Shown here piece after piece: positions 17,821 to 27,022 of a stretch of 64,000 nt of DNA. This stretch comes from Herbaspirillum sp. CF444. GTDB taxonomy: Bacteria; Pseudomonadota; Gammaproteobacteria; Burkholderiales; Burkholderiaceae_D. The position numbers and the translations under genes were made by a program. How positions within the stretch are numbered: position 1 is the stretch's first letter; every line of letters starts with the position of its first letter. The notes beneath the pieces were generated by a model. That model was not told where the DNA came from. It saw nothing but the letters and a program-made list of their open reading frames with translations, and searched no databases. The stretch spans positions 1-64,000 of the forward strand of contig NZ_AKJW01000004.1 of assembly GCF_000282135.1 (NCBI RefSeq), given 5' to 3'.

Positions 17821-18576
17821 ATGTCTGCCTCAGCCATAGCCTCAACCTCTTCCTCGGCCCCTTCTTCGGCGCCGGTCCTGATCATCCACACGGGCGACCC
17901 CAACGACGACCTCAGGCATTCTTACGGCAGCTATGCCGCGCAATTGCAGCAAGCAGCAGGCCTGAGGGATGACGAGACCGAAATTGTGTCGGTGTTCCAG
18001 GGGCAGTATCTGCGCGAACCCGACCGGTATCGCGCGGTGCTGATTACCGGTTCGCCGACCATGGTGACCGATCTGGTGGAGTGGAGCGAACGGACCGCGG
18101 CGTGGCTGCGCCGTGCCGCGCAACGGCAGTTGCCGATGTTCGGCGTGTGCTACGGCCATCAGCTGTTGTCGCATGCCTTCGGCGGCAAGGTGGGTTATAA
18201 CCCGGCCGGACGCGTGGCCGGGACCATGACCGTCAAAAAACATCCGGTCGCCGCTGACGAACATTTGCTGCACGAGGCGCCGGATAGTTTCCCCGCGCAC
18301 ATGCTGCATTCGCAGGTGGTATTGGAGCCGCCTCCGGGCGCGACCGTGCTGGCCAGTTCGCCGATGGACCCGCATCATATGCTGCGTCTGGCGCCGAACA
18401 TCTTCTCGGCGCAGTTCCATCCCGAATTCAGCAGCGACTTCGTCAAGGCCCACCTGGCCTGGTATCGCGAGATCTACAGCAAGTGCGGCATCGACACCGA
18501 CGTCATGGCGGAGCAGGTCAGCGATACGCCGCAATCGGCGGCGATCTTGCGCCGCTTTTTATACTTGCACGCTTAA
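17821..18576 (+). CDS. Class I glutamine amidotransferase-like protein
   Basis: This is a 251-residue stand-alone amidotransferase domain. The catalytic triad is complete: C110 in FGVCYGHQ, then H200 and E202 in AQFHPEFS. It resembles the GuaA-type or gamma-glutamyl hydrolase-like proteins annotated as glutamine amidotransferase, which release ammonia from glutamine or hydrolyse gamma-glutamyl bonds. The first 18 residues are a Ser/Ala-rich tail. The natural acceptor enzyme is not encoded nearby. It is convergent with the esterase gene, with only 3 bases between the stop codons and no room for a terminator. Confidence 0.85.
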   Translation: MSASAIASTSSSAPSSAPVLIIHTGDPNDDLRHSYGSYAAQLQQAAGLRDDETEIVSVFQGQYLREPDRYRAVLITGSPTMVTDLVEWSERTAAWLRRAAQRQLPMFGVCYGHQLLSHAFGGKVGYNPAGRVAGTMTVKKHPVAADEHLLHEAPDSFPAHMLHSQVVLEPPPGATVLASSPMDPHHMLRLAPNIFSAQFHPEFSSDFVKAHLAWYREIYSKCGIDTDVMAEQVSDTPQSAAILRRFLYLHA

Positions 18577-18579
18577 TAG

Positions 18580-19239
18580 TTATTTGAGCAGCGGCTTGAG
18601 ATACGGCCAGACGTTATCCAGCAGATTGGATTGCGCCTGTTCGTTCGGATGCATGCGATCGGCCTGGAACATGGCCGGCTTGTCGGCGATGTCTTTCATG
18701 AAGAACGGCACCAGCGCGGTCTTGTTCTGTCTGGCCGCCGCCGGGAACAACTGGGCGAACTTGCCGGCGTAGTCGGCGCCGTAGTTCGGCGGGATCTGCA
18801 TGCCCACCAGCAGCACCTTGGCTTTGGCCTGTTTCGACATGTCGATCAGCGCCTGCAGGTTGCTTTGCGTGGCGCTCAGTTGCAGGCCGCGCAGCGCGTC
18901 GTTGGCGCCGAGTTCGATGATCACGATGTCCGGCGCGTGTTTGCTGAGCAGGGCGGGCAGGCGGGTTTTGCCGCCGATGGTGGTTTCGCCGCTGATGCTG
19001 GCGTTGACGATGGCGGTGACTATCTTTTCCTGCTGCAGGCGTTTGTCGAGCAGCGCCACCCAGCCGCTGCCGCGCGTGAGGCCGTATTCCGCCGACAGGC
19101 TGTCGCCGAGCACGAGCAGGGTTTTTGGTGCAGAATAGGCGCTCGCCGCCAGCATCAGCAAGGGCATCGCCAGCAGCGCAGCGAGCAGCCGGCGCCATGA
19201 GCGGCCTTGCATCGCCGTATTGCGCGTGCTTATGTTCAT
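18580..19239 (-). CDS. tesA: TesA-like periplasmic GDSL esterase
   Basis: This is a 219-residue SGNH/GDSL hydrolase of the multifunctional thioesterase I / arylesterase type. A signal peptide (hydrophobic core about 18-33, cleavage near SAYSA) sends it to the periplasm. Block I reads LVLGDSLSAEYG with nucleophile S47; block III is ELGANDALRG; block V is DRMHPNEQ with the catalytic Asp and His. The ATG at 19239 has an AAGAAG-type ribosome site; 19212 is a possible alternative, and a much longer upstream frame is antisense to the ABC ATPase gene. The gene is divergent from a YbbA-like ATPase, the same arrangement as tesA-ybbA in E. coli. Confidence 0.9.
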   Translation of the reverse strand: MNISTRNTAMQGRSWRRLLAALLAMPLLMLAASAYSAPKTLLVLGDSLSAEYGLTRGSGWVALLDKRLQQEKIVTAIVNASISGETTIGGKTRLPALLSKHAPDIVIIELGANDALRGLQLSATQSNLQALIDMSKQAKAKVLLVGMQIPPNYGADYAGKFAQLFPAAARQNKTALVPFFMKDIADKPAMFQADRMHPNEQAQSNLLDNVWPYLKPLLK

Positions 19240-19285
19240 GCTCTTCTTTGTCCACCGACCGATCCACCTGACGCCATCGTATTGC

Positions 19286-20026
19286 ATGCCTGATTCCTCT
19301 GAATTTTCCGCCGCCGGTGCCACCAGCGTTGCCGCTAAAGCCGCCATCGAAGTTGTCCGATTGTCCAAACGCGTCGCCGACGCCGCCGCTCCGGCCACCG
19401 CCGTGACCAAGGTCGGCGAGCTGGCGATTTTGCGCGACGTCAATTTTAACGTGCAGGCGGGAACGACGCTGGCGATTGTGGGCGCCTCGGGTTCGGGCAA
19501 GTCGACCCTGCTCGGTTTGCTGGCCGGACTGGACACGCCATCGGAGGGCACGGTCAGGATCGACGGCGTCGATATCTTCGCCCTCGACGAAGACGGTCGC
19601 GCGGCGCTGCGCAAGCACAAGCTGGGTTTCGTCTTCCAGTCGTTCCAGTTGCTGGGACATCTGAACGCCGTGGAAAACGTCATGCTGCCGTTGGAATTGC
19701 GCGGCGACGCCCAGGCCCGTGTCAAGGCGGAGAGCATGCTGGCGCGCGTCGGTCTGGCCAGCCGCCTCAAGCATTACCCCAAATATCTCTCCGGCGGCGA
19801 ACAGCAACGCGTGGCGCTGGCGCGCGCCTTCGTCACCCAACCGCCCTTGCTGCTGGCCGACGAACCCACCGGCAGCCTCGACGCCACCACCGGCGAGGCA
19901 GTCATCCAGCTGATGTTTGAATTGAATCAGGAGCACGGCTCCACGCTGGTGTTGGTCACGCATGATCCATCCATCGCGGCGCGTTGTGTCCGCACCATCA
20001 CGATTGCTGCGGGGCGTCTCGTTTAA
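19286..20026 (+). CDS. ybbA: YbbA/LolD-like ABC ATPase without a permease gene
   Basis: This is a 246-residue ATPase of the MacB/LolD/YbbA family, with Walker [11 protein letters not shown]-loop VFQSFQLL, signature [15 protein letters not shown], Walker [12 protein letters not shown] and switch THDP. The divergent position next to tesA matches E. coli ybbA. There the large permease gene ybbP follows, but here the next gene is a minus-strand transporter and no FtsX-like permease is visible. An N-terminal extension of about 40 Ala/Ser/Val-rich residues precedes the fold, so the start is not certain; the ATG at 19286 is the last before a plausible domain. It may work with a permease encoded elsewhere. 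Confidence 0.85.
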   Translation: MPDSSEFSAAGATSVAAKAAIEVVRLSKRVADAAAPATAVTKVGELAILRDVNFNVQAGTTLAIVGASGSGKSTLLGLLAGLDTPSEGTVRIDGVDIFALDEDGRAALRKHKLGFVFQSFQLLGHLNAVENVMLPLELRGDAQARVKAESMLARVGLASRLKHYPKYLSGGEQQRVALARAFVTQPPLLLADEPTGSLDATTGEAVIQLMFELNQEHGSTLVLVTHDPSIAARCVRTITIAAGRLV

Positions 20027-20042
20027 GTTCGCTTGAAGATAT

Positions 20043-20960
20043 TCAGGCAGGCTTCCGTATCGCTTTGCGTAGAGGATGGGCGCGCCTGTGCTCGACCCAC
20101 GCAATGCCCATGCCGCTGGCGCAGATGACGGCGATGCCAAGAAGGGTGATGCCGTCCGGAAACTGGTCGAACACCAGCCAACCCATGGTGGTGGCCGAAA
20201 TGATCTGCGTGTAGGCGAACGGCGTCAGCACCGACGCTTCGGCATGCCTGTAAGCCGTGTTCATGCAGAGATGGCCGATGGTGCTGGTGATGCCGGTGGA
20301 AGCCAGGATCATCCATTCGGTCGCGTCCGGCGTGTGCGGCGACCAGAAGAACGGCACCATCAGGCTGCTCAGGACCATGCCCACCAGTCCGCCGTAGAAC
20401 AAGGTCACCATCGGATCGTCTGCACGGTTGGCCTTGCGATTGAGGATGGACACGGCGGCATAGGTCGCGGCCGACAGCAGGCCCAGCACCACGCCATGCG
20501 CGGGGATGTCGCCGCCGGGGCGGATCACGATCAGCATGCCGGCGAACCCTACCGCCACGGCGATCCAGCGCGAGATGTAGGTGGTTTCCCCCAGGAGCCA
20601 GGGCGATACGGCCAGCACGATCAGCGGCGCGCAAAAATTCATCGCCGTGCCTTCGGCCAGCGGGACGATCTTCAATACCGAGAAAAACATCAGCGTCGAC
20701 AGCAGCAAGGCCACGGCGCGAATGAACTGCAGGCGCGGTTTGTTTGAATGCAGGATGCTGCGCCCGTGACGCCGTTTGTAGAGCGGCATGAGCGTCGCCG
20801 CCATGAAGATCGTATTGATGGTGTAGCGCATCCAGGCAATCATCACCACGTGGTAGCCGGCCATGCCGAGCAGTTTTCCTGCGGTATCCAGCAAGGACAA
20901 TGTCCATAAACCAGAAATCAGAAAGAAAATGCCCAGCCAGAGTTGCGGATTAGCGGGCAT
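20043..20960 (-). CDS. EamA-family (DMT) transporter
   Basis: This is a 305-residue inner-membrane protein with ten predicted helices in two EamA repeats. It includes a MIAWMRYTINTIF segment in the first repeat and MGWLVFDQFPDGITLLGIA at the end of the second. The drug/metabolite transporter superfamily exports or imports small metabolites; the substrate here is unknown. Its start overlaps the last 11 bases of the NAD(P)HX repair gene on the same strand, so the two are translationally coupled. Confidence 0.88.
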   Translation of the reverse strand: MPANPQLWLGIFFLISGLWTLSLLDTAGKLLGMAGYHVVMIAWMRYTINTIFMAATLMPLYKRRHGRSILHSNKPRLQFIRAVALLLSTLMFFSVLKIVPLAEGTAMNFCAPLIVLAVSPWLLGETTYISRWIAVAVGFAGMLIVIRPGGDIPAHGVVLGLLSAATYAAVSILNRKANRADDPMVTLFYGGLVGMVLSSLMVPFFWSPHTPDATEWMILASTGITSTIGHLCMNTAYRHAEASVLTPFAYTQIISATTMGWLVFDQFPDGITLLGIAVICASGMGIAWVEHRRAHPLRKAIRKPA

Positions 20961-22461
20961 GGTCTCGGATGATCTGGTTCAAGAGTGCGCGAACGGCGGG
21001 AACCACTTCACTGGCGGTCAGGCCGACCGGACCGACGCCGAGTTCGACCAGTTGATCGGCCGCCTTGCCATGCATCCAGACCGCCGCCAGCGCCGCTTGC
21101 GTGGCCGGCCAGCCCTGTGCCAGCAAGGCGCCGCACAGACCCGACAGGACGTCGCCGGTGCCCGCGGTGGAGAGCGCCGGATTGCCGGTGGTATTGACCA
21201 CGATCTCGCCGTCCGGGAAAGCGATGACGGTGCCGGCGCCCTTGAGGATGGCGATGCTTTTGAAATGGCGCGCCAGCAAACGTGCCGCCTGCGGCCGGTC
21301 CTGCTGGATTTCGGCGGTGGTGGCGTCGAGCAGCCGGGCGGCTTCCAGCGGATGCGGCGTAATGATGCTGGTGTGCTGGGCGCGGTCCTGCAACTTGTGC
21401 TGCAAGCCGGGTTCGGCGGCGATCAGGTTGAGCGCATCGGCGTCGACCACGATGCGGCCTTGTGCATCCAGCGCGCGCGACAATACGTCGTGGGCGTGGC
21501 GCGAGGTGCCCAGGCCCGGGCCGACGACGATCGTGGCGGTAGCGAACTCGACGCGGTCGGCCTGGCGCATCATCAGTTCGGGATGGACGCTGTCATATGC
21601 CGGCGCGTCGTCGACAAAGGCAATGAAGACGCGCCCGCTGCCGGCATGCGCCGCCATGCGTGCCGCCAGCACCGGCGCGCCGCCCATGCCGTGGGCGCCG
21701 CCGACGACGATGACGTCGCCGTAGCTGCCTTTGTGCGTGTTGCCGGCCCGCGGTTTGAGGGCGGAGCTGAACAGCGACAGTTCGTTCAGGCGCGCATGCG
21801 GCGTGACGAAGCAGGTTTCCTCAATGTCAAGCGACTCGAGGCAGATGCTGCCGCTGAAGTCCTGACCGTCGCAGGTGTGCATGCCGGGCTTGTCGCCGAT
21901 GAAGCTCAGGGTATGCGTGGCGCGCACGGCAACGCAGCCGGCGCCGCCGATCACGCTGCCGGTGTCGGCATGCAGGCCGCTGGCGATGTCGATGGACAGC
22001 ACCGGGCAACGCAAGGTATTCACATAGTCGACGCAGGCGCGCAGTTTGCCGACGATGGGACGCGTCTGGCCGATGCCGAACAGACCGTCGACGACCAGCG
22101 TCCAGCCCTGCGACGTCAGATGGCCGGGATCGGCGATATCGAGAAATTCCGCTTCGGATTCGCGCGCCCGTTGCAGCGCGCGGCGGGCATCTTCCGGTTG
22201 TTTTGCCTCGTCGGCATGCAAGGCGACGGCAACGTGCAGATCGAACTGCGACAGATAGTGCGCGGCTTCCAGCGCGTCGCCGCCGTTGTTGCCGGGACCT
22301 GCCAGAATCAGGATGTGCACTTCGTCTTCGCCGGCCACCAGGCTCAGCGCATGCCGGGCGCAGGCTTCGCCGGCGCGTTGCATCAGGGTGTAGGGGGGCA
22401 GGCCTGCCTTGGCGGCATTTTCGATCTGGCGAATTTCAGCAATCGAATAAAGCGCACTCAT
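20950..22461 (-). CDS. nnr: Bifunctional NAD(P)HX epimerase/dehydratase
   Basis: This is a 503-residue repair enzyme that restores hydrated NADH and NADPH. The N-terminal YjeF_N epimerase domain (about 1-215) carries AGPGNNGGDALEAA. The C-terminal ribokinase-like dehydratase (about 225-500) carries NTTGNPALSTAGTGDVLSG with the catalytic Asp, and an earlier VVGGAHGMGGAPVLAARMA segment. E. coli YjeF/Nnr is 515 residues, so this is full length. The transporter gene downstream overlaps its end by 11 bases. The ADP- or ATP-dependence of the dehydratase cannot be read directly; bacterial fused forms use ADP. Confidence 0.93.
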   Translation of the reverse strand: MSALYSIAEIRQIENAAKAGLPPYTLMQRAGEACARHALSLVAGEDEVHILILAGPGNNGGDALEAAHYLSQFDLHVAVALHADEAKQPEDARRALQRARESEAEFLDIADPGHLTSQGWTLVVDGLFGIGQTRPIVGKLRACVDYVNTLRCPVLSIDIASGLHADTGSVIGGAGCVAVRATHTLSFIGDKPGMHTCDGQDFSGSICLESLDIEETCFVTPHARLNELSLFSSALKPRAGNTHKGSYGDVIVVGGAHGMGGAPVLAARMAAHAGSGRVFIAFVDDAPAYDSVHPELMMRQADRVEFATATIVVGPGLGTSRHAHDVLSRALDAQGRIVVDADALNLIAAEPGLQHKLQDRAQHTSIITPHPLEAARLLDATTAEIQQDRPQAARLLARHFKSIAILKGAGTVIAFPDGEIVVNTTGNPALSTAGTGDVLSGLCGALLAQGWPATQAALAAVWMHGKAADQLVELGVGPVGLTASEVVPAVRALLNQIIRDHAR

Positions 22462-22652
22462 GGTCGATGCGGCCCGGTAAGGTCAAAAAGAGGGAACGGA
22501 GGGAATGAAAGAATGCTGCAGGCGCAACCATTCTAAGTCAATTGAAAAAAATCCGCAGAGATGAAAAGAGCAGGACCGGGACAGGCGCGGAACCAGTGTT
22601 CCGCGGCAAGAGCGACCGCGCCGTCAGCCGGCGCATCCGCTCTTGCTGCCGG

Positions 22653-23942
22653 CTAGGACGTTGCCGTCGGCAGGAGCAGGCCGTCGCTGTCGATCTCGGG
22701 CTCGCGTCCGGCCATGGCGTCGGCCAGCAATTTGGCCGAGCCGACTGCCGTCGACCAGCCGTGTGCGCCGTACCCGGTGTTGATGAAGATATTGCCGTGC
22801 GTGGTGCCGCCGACCAGCGGCATGCCGTTGGGCTGCAATGCGAACGTGCTGCTCCAGAAACTGGCCGTATTGAAATTGGCCGCATTCGGGTAGTAGTCGT
22901 TGGCGACCTTGAGCAGGCTGCTGATGGCCTTGGCGTGCGGCTGGTCGGTCCTGGGCAGGAAGCCGAGCAGGCCCGATACGCGGATGCGGTTGCCCACGCG
23001 CGCAATGGCAACCTTGTAGGTTTCGTCGAACAATGTCGTGTTGGGCGCTTCGTCGAGATTCTTGACGGCGGCCATGGCGTTGTAGCTTTGGATCGGACAG
23101 AGCGGCAAGGACATGCCCAACGGCTTGAGCAGGGACATGTTCTGCATGCCAGCTGCCAGCACCACGCCGTCGACCGTCAGGGGGCTGCTGTCGCTGCCGT
23201 TTTCGCCTGCAACATCGATCGAGACGCGGCCGCCAAGTTCCGGGCGGATCGCTTTGACGGATTGCGAAAAATGGAATTGCACGCCGAGCGATTGCGCGAT
23301 GGCGCGCAACTGTTTGACGAACAGGACGCAATTGCCTGCCGCATCTTTCGGGTAATACAGCGCGCCGGCGATCGGCGTTGCCGACTGGAAGGCCGGCTCC
23401 ACCTGGCGGATCGCATCCTGTCCCTTGAGATTGAGTCGCGGCAGTTCGAACTGCCTGAGGCTGTCCTCGATGGCGGCGCAACGATCCGCATCGGCTTGCT
23501 GGCGAAACAGATGCAGCAGGCCCTGGCTGTTTTCCTGCTCCAGCGCGTACTGGTCCTGGATATATTGGGTGAGCATCTGGCCGTAGGCGGACAATCGCGT
23601 CAGGCGTTGCTTGTTGAGCGAAAAGTAATCCTGGTACTCGCGCCGCGATTTGCGTACCCAGCGCCAGCGCGCCGGATGGAAACCGGATTTGACGAGGATG
23701 GGCGGATCGTTCTTGAACAGGTTGGACAGGGCCGTCCTGGCGATGCCCGGCAACACCAGTGGTTGCACCACGCACGGCGCCAGCAGGCCGGAGTTGCCGA
23801 AGGTCGCCTCTTCGGCAACATTGGCGCGGCGCTCCAGAACGGCAACTTCGAAGCCGGCGCGCGCCAGGAAATAAGCGGTGGTTACTCCAGACAGGCCACC
23901 GCCGACAACTGCAATTTGTTTCAGCGTTTTATTTTGCGTCAC
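22653..23942 (-). CDS. DadA-like D-amino acid dehydrogenase
   Basis: This is an FAD-dependent amine dehydrogenase of the DAO fold. The dinucleotide motif VVGGGLSGVTTAYFLARAG opens the protein, and GHGW-type flavin contacts appear near the end (NTGYGAHGWSTAVGSAK). It resembles the small subunit of D-amino acid dehydrogenase, which passes electrons from D-amino acids to the membrane quinone pool. A GTG at 23942 gives 429 residues, the usual family length. The frame stays open to an ATG at 24089, but the extra 49 residues look non-coding and no start has a good ribosome site. No alanine racemase gene is adjacent. Confidence 0.82.
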   Translation of the reverse strand: MTQNKTLKQIAVVGGGLSGVTTAYFLARAGFEVAVLERRANVAEEATFGNSGLLAPCVVQPLVLPGIARTALSNLFKNDPPILVKSGFHPARWRWVRKSRREYQDYFSLNKQRLTRLSAYGQMLTQYIQDQYALEQENSQGLLHLFRQQADADRCAAIEDSLRQFELPRLNLKGQDAIRQVEPAFQSATPIAGALYYPKDAAGNCVLFVKQLRAIAQSLGVQFHFSQSVKAIRPELGGRVSIDVAGENGSDSSPLTVDGVVLAAGMQNMSLLKPLGMSLPLCPIQSYNAMAAVKNLDEAPNTTLFDETYKVAIARVGNRIRVSGLLGFLPRTDQPHAKAISSLLKVANDYYPNAANFNTASFWSSTFALQPNGMPLVGGTTHGNIFINTGYGAHGWSTAVGSAKLLADAMAGREPEIDSDGLLLPTATS

Positions 23943-24389
23943 TATATCGTCACTAATTTTATCGAAACTGAAAGGTCGCTCCCCATGCAGACCTGTTTTG
24001 GCGGGCACTGTGGATGTTGCCTCGGTAATGCGGCCTGAATGATACCAAATCGGCATGGCCGCAGTGCGCAAAGGCCGTTTTTTTGTCATCGGCTTCGGCC
24101 GATGATGCAGAAAACGCAGCGATAAATGGCAAAAAGATAAAAATGAAGAAAAGATAAATAAGCCTTGTCATCAATCTTCGCATTTTTTTGATTGTTGTCG
24201 GGAAGGTGGAAAATTCCGCCGCGGCGCCGGAACTTGAAAATCGAAAATTCCTCTCAAGAAGGCCTGTTATTCCATGGGGGAATTGGCTACAGTGCGGTGT
24301 GCCGGAATATCCGGTCTTTCCGTTTTCGTTCTGACCGCTCTGACACCCTGAAGCAGGCGTTCCACATCAATTCTTATAAAGGTGAACTT

Positions 24390-24701
24390 ATGACAATGTC
24401 CAAACGTTTTGCTGCATTCTTCTTCGCTCTGTTCATGCTGGCCCTGGCCGGTTGCGCGTCGACCCCTCAGCAAGCCAGCACCGGGCAGATCATTGACGAT
24501 ACCGTGATCACCACCAAGGTGAAGGCGGCGATTTTCGAAGAGCCGACGCTGAAGACGCTGGAAATCAGCGTGGAAACCTACAAGGGCATCGTGCAATTGA
24601 GCGGTTTCGTCAATGCCAGCGCCACTTCCCTCAAGGCTGCCGAGGTCGCGCGCAAGGTGGAGGGCGTCAAAGGCGTCAAGAACAGCCTCGTCGTGAAATA
24701 A
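24390..24701 (+). CDS. BON-domain lipoprotein
   Basis: This is a 103-residue lipoprotein. The signal peptide ends in the lipobox LALAGC, with the acylated Cys at 22. One BON domain (about 38-103) follows, with VKAAIFEEPTLK and a central GIVQLSGFV strand, as in OsmY and DolP. Such proteins bind phospholipids and support envelope integrity. The ATG has an AAAGGTG ribosome site. The gene is monocistronic and ends in a strong terminator at 24721. Confidence 0.88.
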   Translation: MTMSKRFAAFFFALFMLALAGCASTPQQASTGQIIDDTVITTKVKAAIFEEPTLKTLEISVETYKGIVQLSGFVNASATSLKAAEVARKVEGVKGVKNSLVVK

Positions 24702-24720
24702 GTATCGGCTTCTTCACGCC

Positions 24721-24763
24721 ATCGGCCCGGATCGACCGCAAGTTGATCCGGGCCGATTTTATT
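24721..24763. terminator. Rho-independent terminator after BON lipoprotein
   Basis: A perfect 13-base-pair stem (ATCGGCCCGGATC with GATCCGGGCCGAT) with an 11-base loop is followed by TTTTATTT. It separates two convergent genes and its T tract overlaps the end of the LysR gene. Confidence 0.88.
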
Positions 24764-25679
24764 TCTGCGGCATGGTCGCGTTCTCATTTTCCAGCGCATC
24801 GAAACGGCTGCGCAGAAAACCCAGCAAGGCCCTCACCGTGGGAGACGCGCTGTTGCGATGCGGATAGACCGCATTGAGCGGAATCTCTTCGCGGCAATAG
24901 TCGTCCAGCACCGTCGTCAACCGTCCCGCGCGCACGTCTTCGCGCACGTCGATCCAGGATTTGTAGGCAATCCCGGCGCCGGCCACGGCCCACTGGCGCG
25001 CGATGGATGCATCGTCGGTCATGCGGTCGCCTTGCACCTTGACGTCGATGCGCTGTTTGCCGTTCTGAAAACTCCATTGATTGAACAAGCCTTGCTTGAG
25101 GTAAAACAGCAGGCAATTGTGATCGTGCAAATCCACCGGTGCGGCAGGCGTGCCGCGTCGCTCCAGATAAACCGGCGAGGCCACCAGCACGCGCCGGCCG
25201 ACGGCCAGTTGTTGCGACACCAGGGTCGAATCGCTGAGCTTGCCCGAACGGATCGCGACATCGACGGCATCGCGGAACAGGTCGGCCATGCGATCCGAAA
25301 ACTGCATGGTGAACTTGACGTCGGGATGTTGCGTCTGAAAATCGTTGAGCCACGGGAGCAGGACGTTGCGTCCGATGTCCGACGGCATCGACAAGCGGAT
25401 GTGCCCCTGGATGGCGTCCTTGCTGCTGCTGAGCAGGGATTCGCCTTCTTGCAGCAGCGCCAGGGCGTCGCGGCAATATTCCAGAAAAATTTCCCCTTCC
25501 GGCGTGAGCCGCATGCTGCGCGTGGAGCGCGCGAACAGCCGGGTATTGAGCCGCTGCTCGACGCGTTTCAGGCTGGCGCTGGCAGTGGCCGGGAGGATGC
25601 CGAGAAGGCGCGCCGCCTGCGACAGGCTGCCGGTGTCGGCGGTGTGGATCAGCAATTGCAGGTCGGTGATGGCGTACAT
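24759..25679 (-). CDS. LysR-family regulator
   Basis: This is a 306-residue regulator with an N-terminal winged helix-turn-helix (about 1-60; SLSQAARLLGILPATASASLKRVEQRLNTRLF region) and a LysR substrate-binding domain (about 90-295). The helix sequence is of the subtype related to AaeR/DsdC-like regulators near oxidoreductases. It is divergent from a zinc-type dehydrogenase gene, which is its likely target. A perfect inverted repeat CAAATC-T-GATTTG lies 23 bases before its start. Confidence 0.92.
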   Translation of the reverse strand: MYAITDLQLLIHTADTGSLSQAARLLGILPATASASLKRVEQRLNTRLFARSTRSMRLTPEGEIFLEYCRDALALLQEGESLLSSSKDAIQGHIRLSMPSDIGRNVLLPWLNDFQTQHPDVKFTMQFSDRMADLFRDAVDVAIRSGKLSDSTLVSQQLAVGRRVLVASPVYLERRGTPAAPVDLHDHNCLLFYLKQGLFNQWSFQNGKQRIDVKVQGDRMTDDASIARQWAVAGAGIAYKSWIDVREDVRAGRLTTVLDDYCREEIPLNAVYPHRNSASPTVRALLGFLRSRFDALENENATMPQK

Positions 25680-25701
25680 GGATGTCGGCAGTGGCTATTT
25701 T

Positions 25702-25714
25702 CAAATCTGATTTG
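25702..25714. promoter_or_regulatory. Candidate LysR operator CAAATC-T-GATTTG
   Basis: A perfect 6+1+6 inverted repeat sits in the 136-base divergent region between the LysR regulator gene and the dehydrogenase gene. It is close to the regulator start, as expected for an autoregulatory site. Binding is inferred from position and symmetry only. Confidence 0.45.
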
Positions 25715-25815
25715 TAAGTAATTCAATTTTAAGTCTATTTATCTGTTTTTGCATGGCTGTAATAATGCCTCATCTCCCGGACATTCCCGGGTGCATGAAC
25801 CTAAGGAGAAAGACC

Positions 25816-26835
25816 ATGAAAGCCGTCGCCGTAAAGCGTTACCTGCCCATCGACAACCCCGAATCCCTGCTCGACGTGGACTTGCCGCGTCCGACGCCGC
25901 AAGGCCGCGACCTGCTGGTGGCCGTCAAGGCCATCGCCGTGAACCCGGTCGACACCAAGGTACGCGCGCCCAAGGACACGGTCGAAGACACGCCGCGCGT
26001 GCTCGGCTGGGATGCCGCCGGCATTGTGGAAGCGGTCGGGGCGGACGTGAGCGGCTTCAAGGTCGGCGACAAGGTGTTCTATGCCGGCGACATCACGCGT
26101 CCCGGCAGCAACAGCGAATTCCAACTGGTCGACGAGCGCATCGTCGGCCATGCGCCGGCGTCGCTGGCGATGGAGGAGGCCGCAGCCTTGCCGCTGACGG
26201 CGATTACCGCGTGGGAAGCCTTGTTCGAACGTCTGCGCGTGTCGCGCAAAGCCGCTTCCGGCAAGGCGTCCAGCATTCTCATCATCGGCGGCGCAGGCGG
26301 CGTGGGCTCGATTGCCATCCAACTGGCGGCCAAGGTGGTCGGTCTGAACGTGATCGCCACGGCTTCGCGTCCGGAATCGGAAAAATGGGTGCGCGAACTG
26401 GGCGCGCAGCAGGTCATCAACCACTTCGGCGACATGCCGGCGCAATTGAAGGCGCTGGGCGTCGAGCAAGTGGAGCACGTCTTGATCCTCAACGACACCG
26501 ACAAGCATTTCCCGGCGGCTGCCCAGATCGTCGCGCCGCAAGGCACGATTGCCACCATCGTCGAAAACAATGGTCCGCTCGATGTTTCCCTGTTGAAAGC
26601 CAAGAGTGCCGGTTTCTTCTGGGAATTCATGTTCACGCGCTCGATGTTCCAGACGCCGGACATGGCCGAGCAGGGCAAGCTGCTGGACGAGATATCTCAT
26701 CTGATCGACCAGGGCGTGATCAAGACTACCGTCAGCAAGGTGTTGTCGCCGATCAATGCGGCCAACCTGCGCCAGGCGCATGCCGATCTGGAAGGCGGTC
26801 GCGTCATCGGCAAGATTGTCCTGAAAGACTTTTAA
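25816..26835 (+). CDS. Zinc-type alcohol dehydrogenase/quinone oxidoreductase
   Basis: This is a 339-residue medium-chain dehydrogenase/reductase of the zinc-binding-ADH-like subfamily. A GroES-like fold covers about 25-120 (AVNPVDTKVRAP, VLGWDAAGIVEAVGADVSGF). A Rossmann fold with ILIIGGAGGVGSIAIQLA (about 153-170) marks an NADPH-dependent enzyme. The cysteines that hold the structural zinc in classical alcohol dehydrogenases are absent, so a quinone or enone reductase role is likelier than alcohol oxidation. The ATG has an AAGGAG ribosome site. It is divergent from a LysR regulator gene that probably controls it. Confidence 0.9.
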   Translation: MKAVAVKRYLPIDNPESLLDVDLPRPTPQGRDLLVAVKAIAVNPVDTKVRAPKDTVEDTPRVLGWDAAGIVEAVGADVSGFKVGDKVFYAGDITRPGSNSEFQLVDERIVGHAPASLAMEEAAALPLTAITAWEALFERLRVSRKAASGKASSILIIGGAGGVGSIAIQLAAKVVGLNVIATASRPESEKWVRELGAQQVINHFGDMPAQLKALGVEQVEHVLILNDTDKHFPAAAQIVAPQGTIATIVENNGPLDVSLLKAKSAGFFWEFMFTRSMFQTPDMAEQGKLLDEISHLIDQGVIKTTVSKVLSPINAANLRQAHADLEGGRVIGKIVLKDF

Positions 26836-26853
26836 GCGCCTGATCGCCAGATG

Positions 26854-26893
26854 CCGCCATTCCGGGGCGCTTTCCCGCCGGAATGGCGGTTTT
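26854..26893 (+). terminator. Rho-independent terminator after dehydrogenase
   Basis: A 12-base-pair stem (CCGCCATTCCGG with CCGGAATGGCGG) with a 12-base loop is followed by TTTT. It isolates purL from the dehydrogenase transcript. Confidence 0.85.
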
Positions 26894-26919
26894 CATGGGC
26901 TGGAACAGGGTGGGCAAGG

Positions 26920-26925
26920 TATAAT
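26920..26925 (+). promoter_or_regulatory. Candidate -10 box of purL
   Basis: A perfect TATAAT lies about 100 bases before the purL start, after the terminator of the preceding gene. No good -35 hexamer is seen at 16-18 bases. Confidence 0.35.
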
Positions 26926-27022
26926 TCGGGTTTTCGTATAAGCACTACGCTACGGAATGCACATTCAGTAGCGCCACGACTCAATACGACTCGATTCCAC
27001 CGCCAAATCCTGACTTTCCGCC

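Noticed and set aside
19240-19770. A longer N-terminus for the TesA-like esterase
   Set aside because: The extra codons are antisense to the ABC ATPase gene, and the signal peptide marks the true start near 19239.
23943-24089. A longer N-terminus of the D-amino acid dehydrogenase from ATG 24089
   Set aside because: The added residues are not like a signal or domain, and the flavin motif normally lies within the first 10-15 residues.
24086-24105. An 8-base-pair hairpin with a TTCG loop near the dehydrogenase start
   Set aside because: The T run lies before the stem on the plus strand and no T run follows it on either strand, so it is not a terminator of either neighbour.
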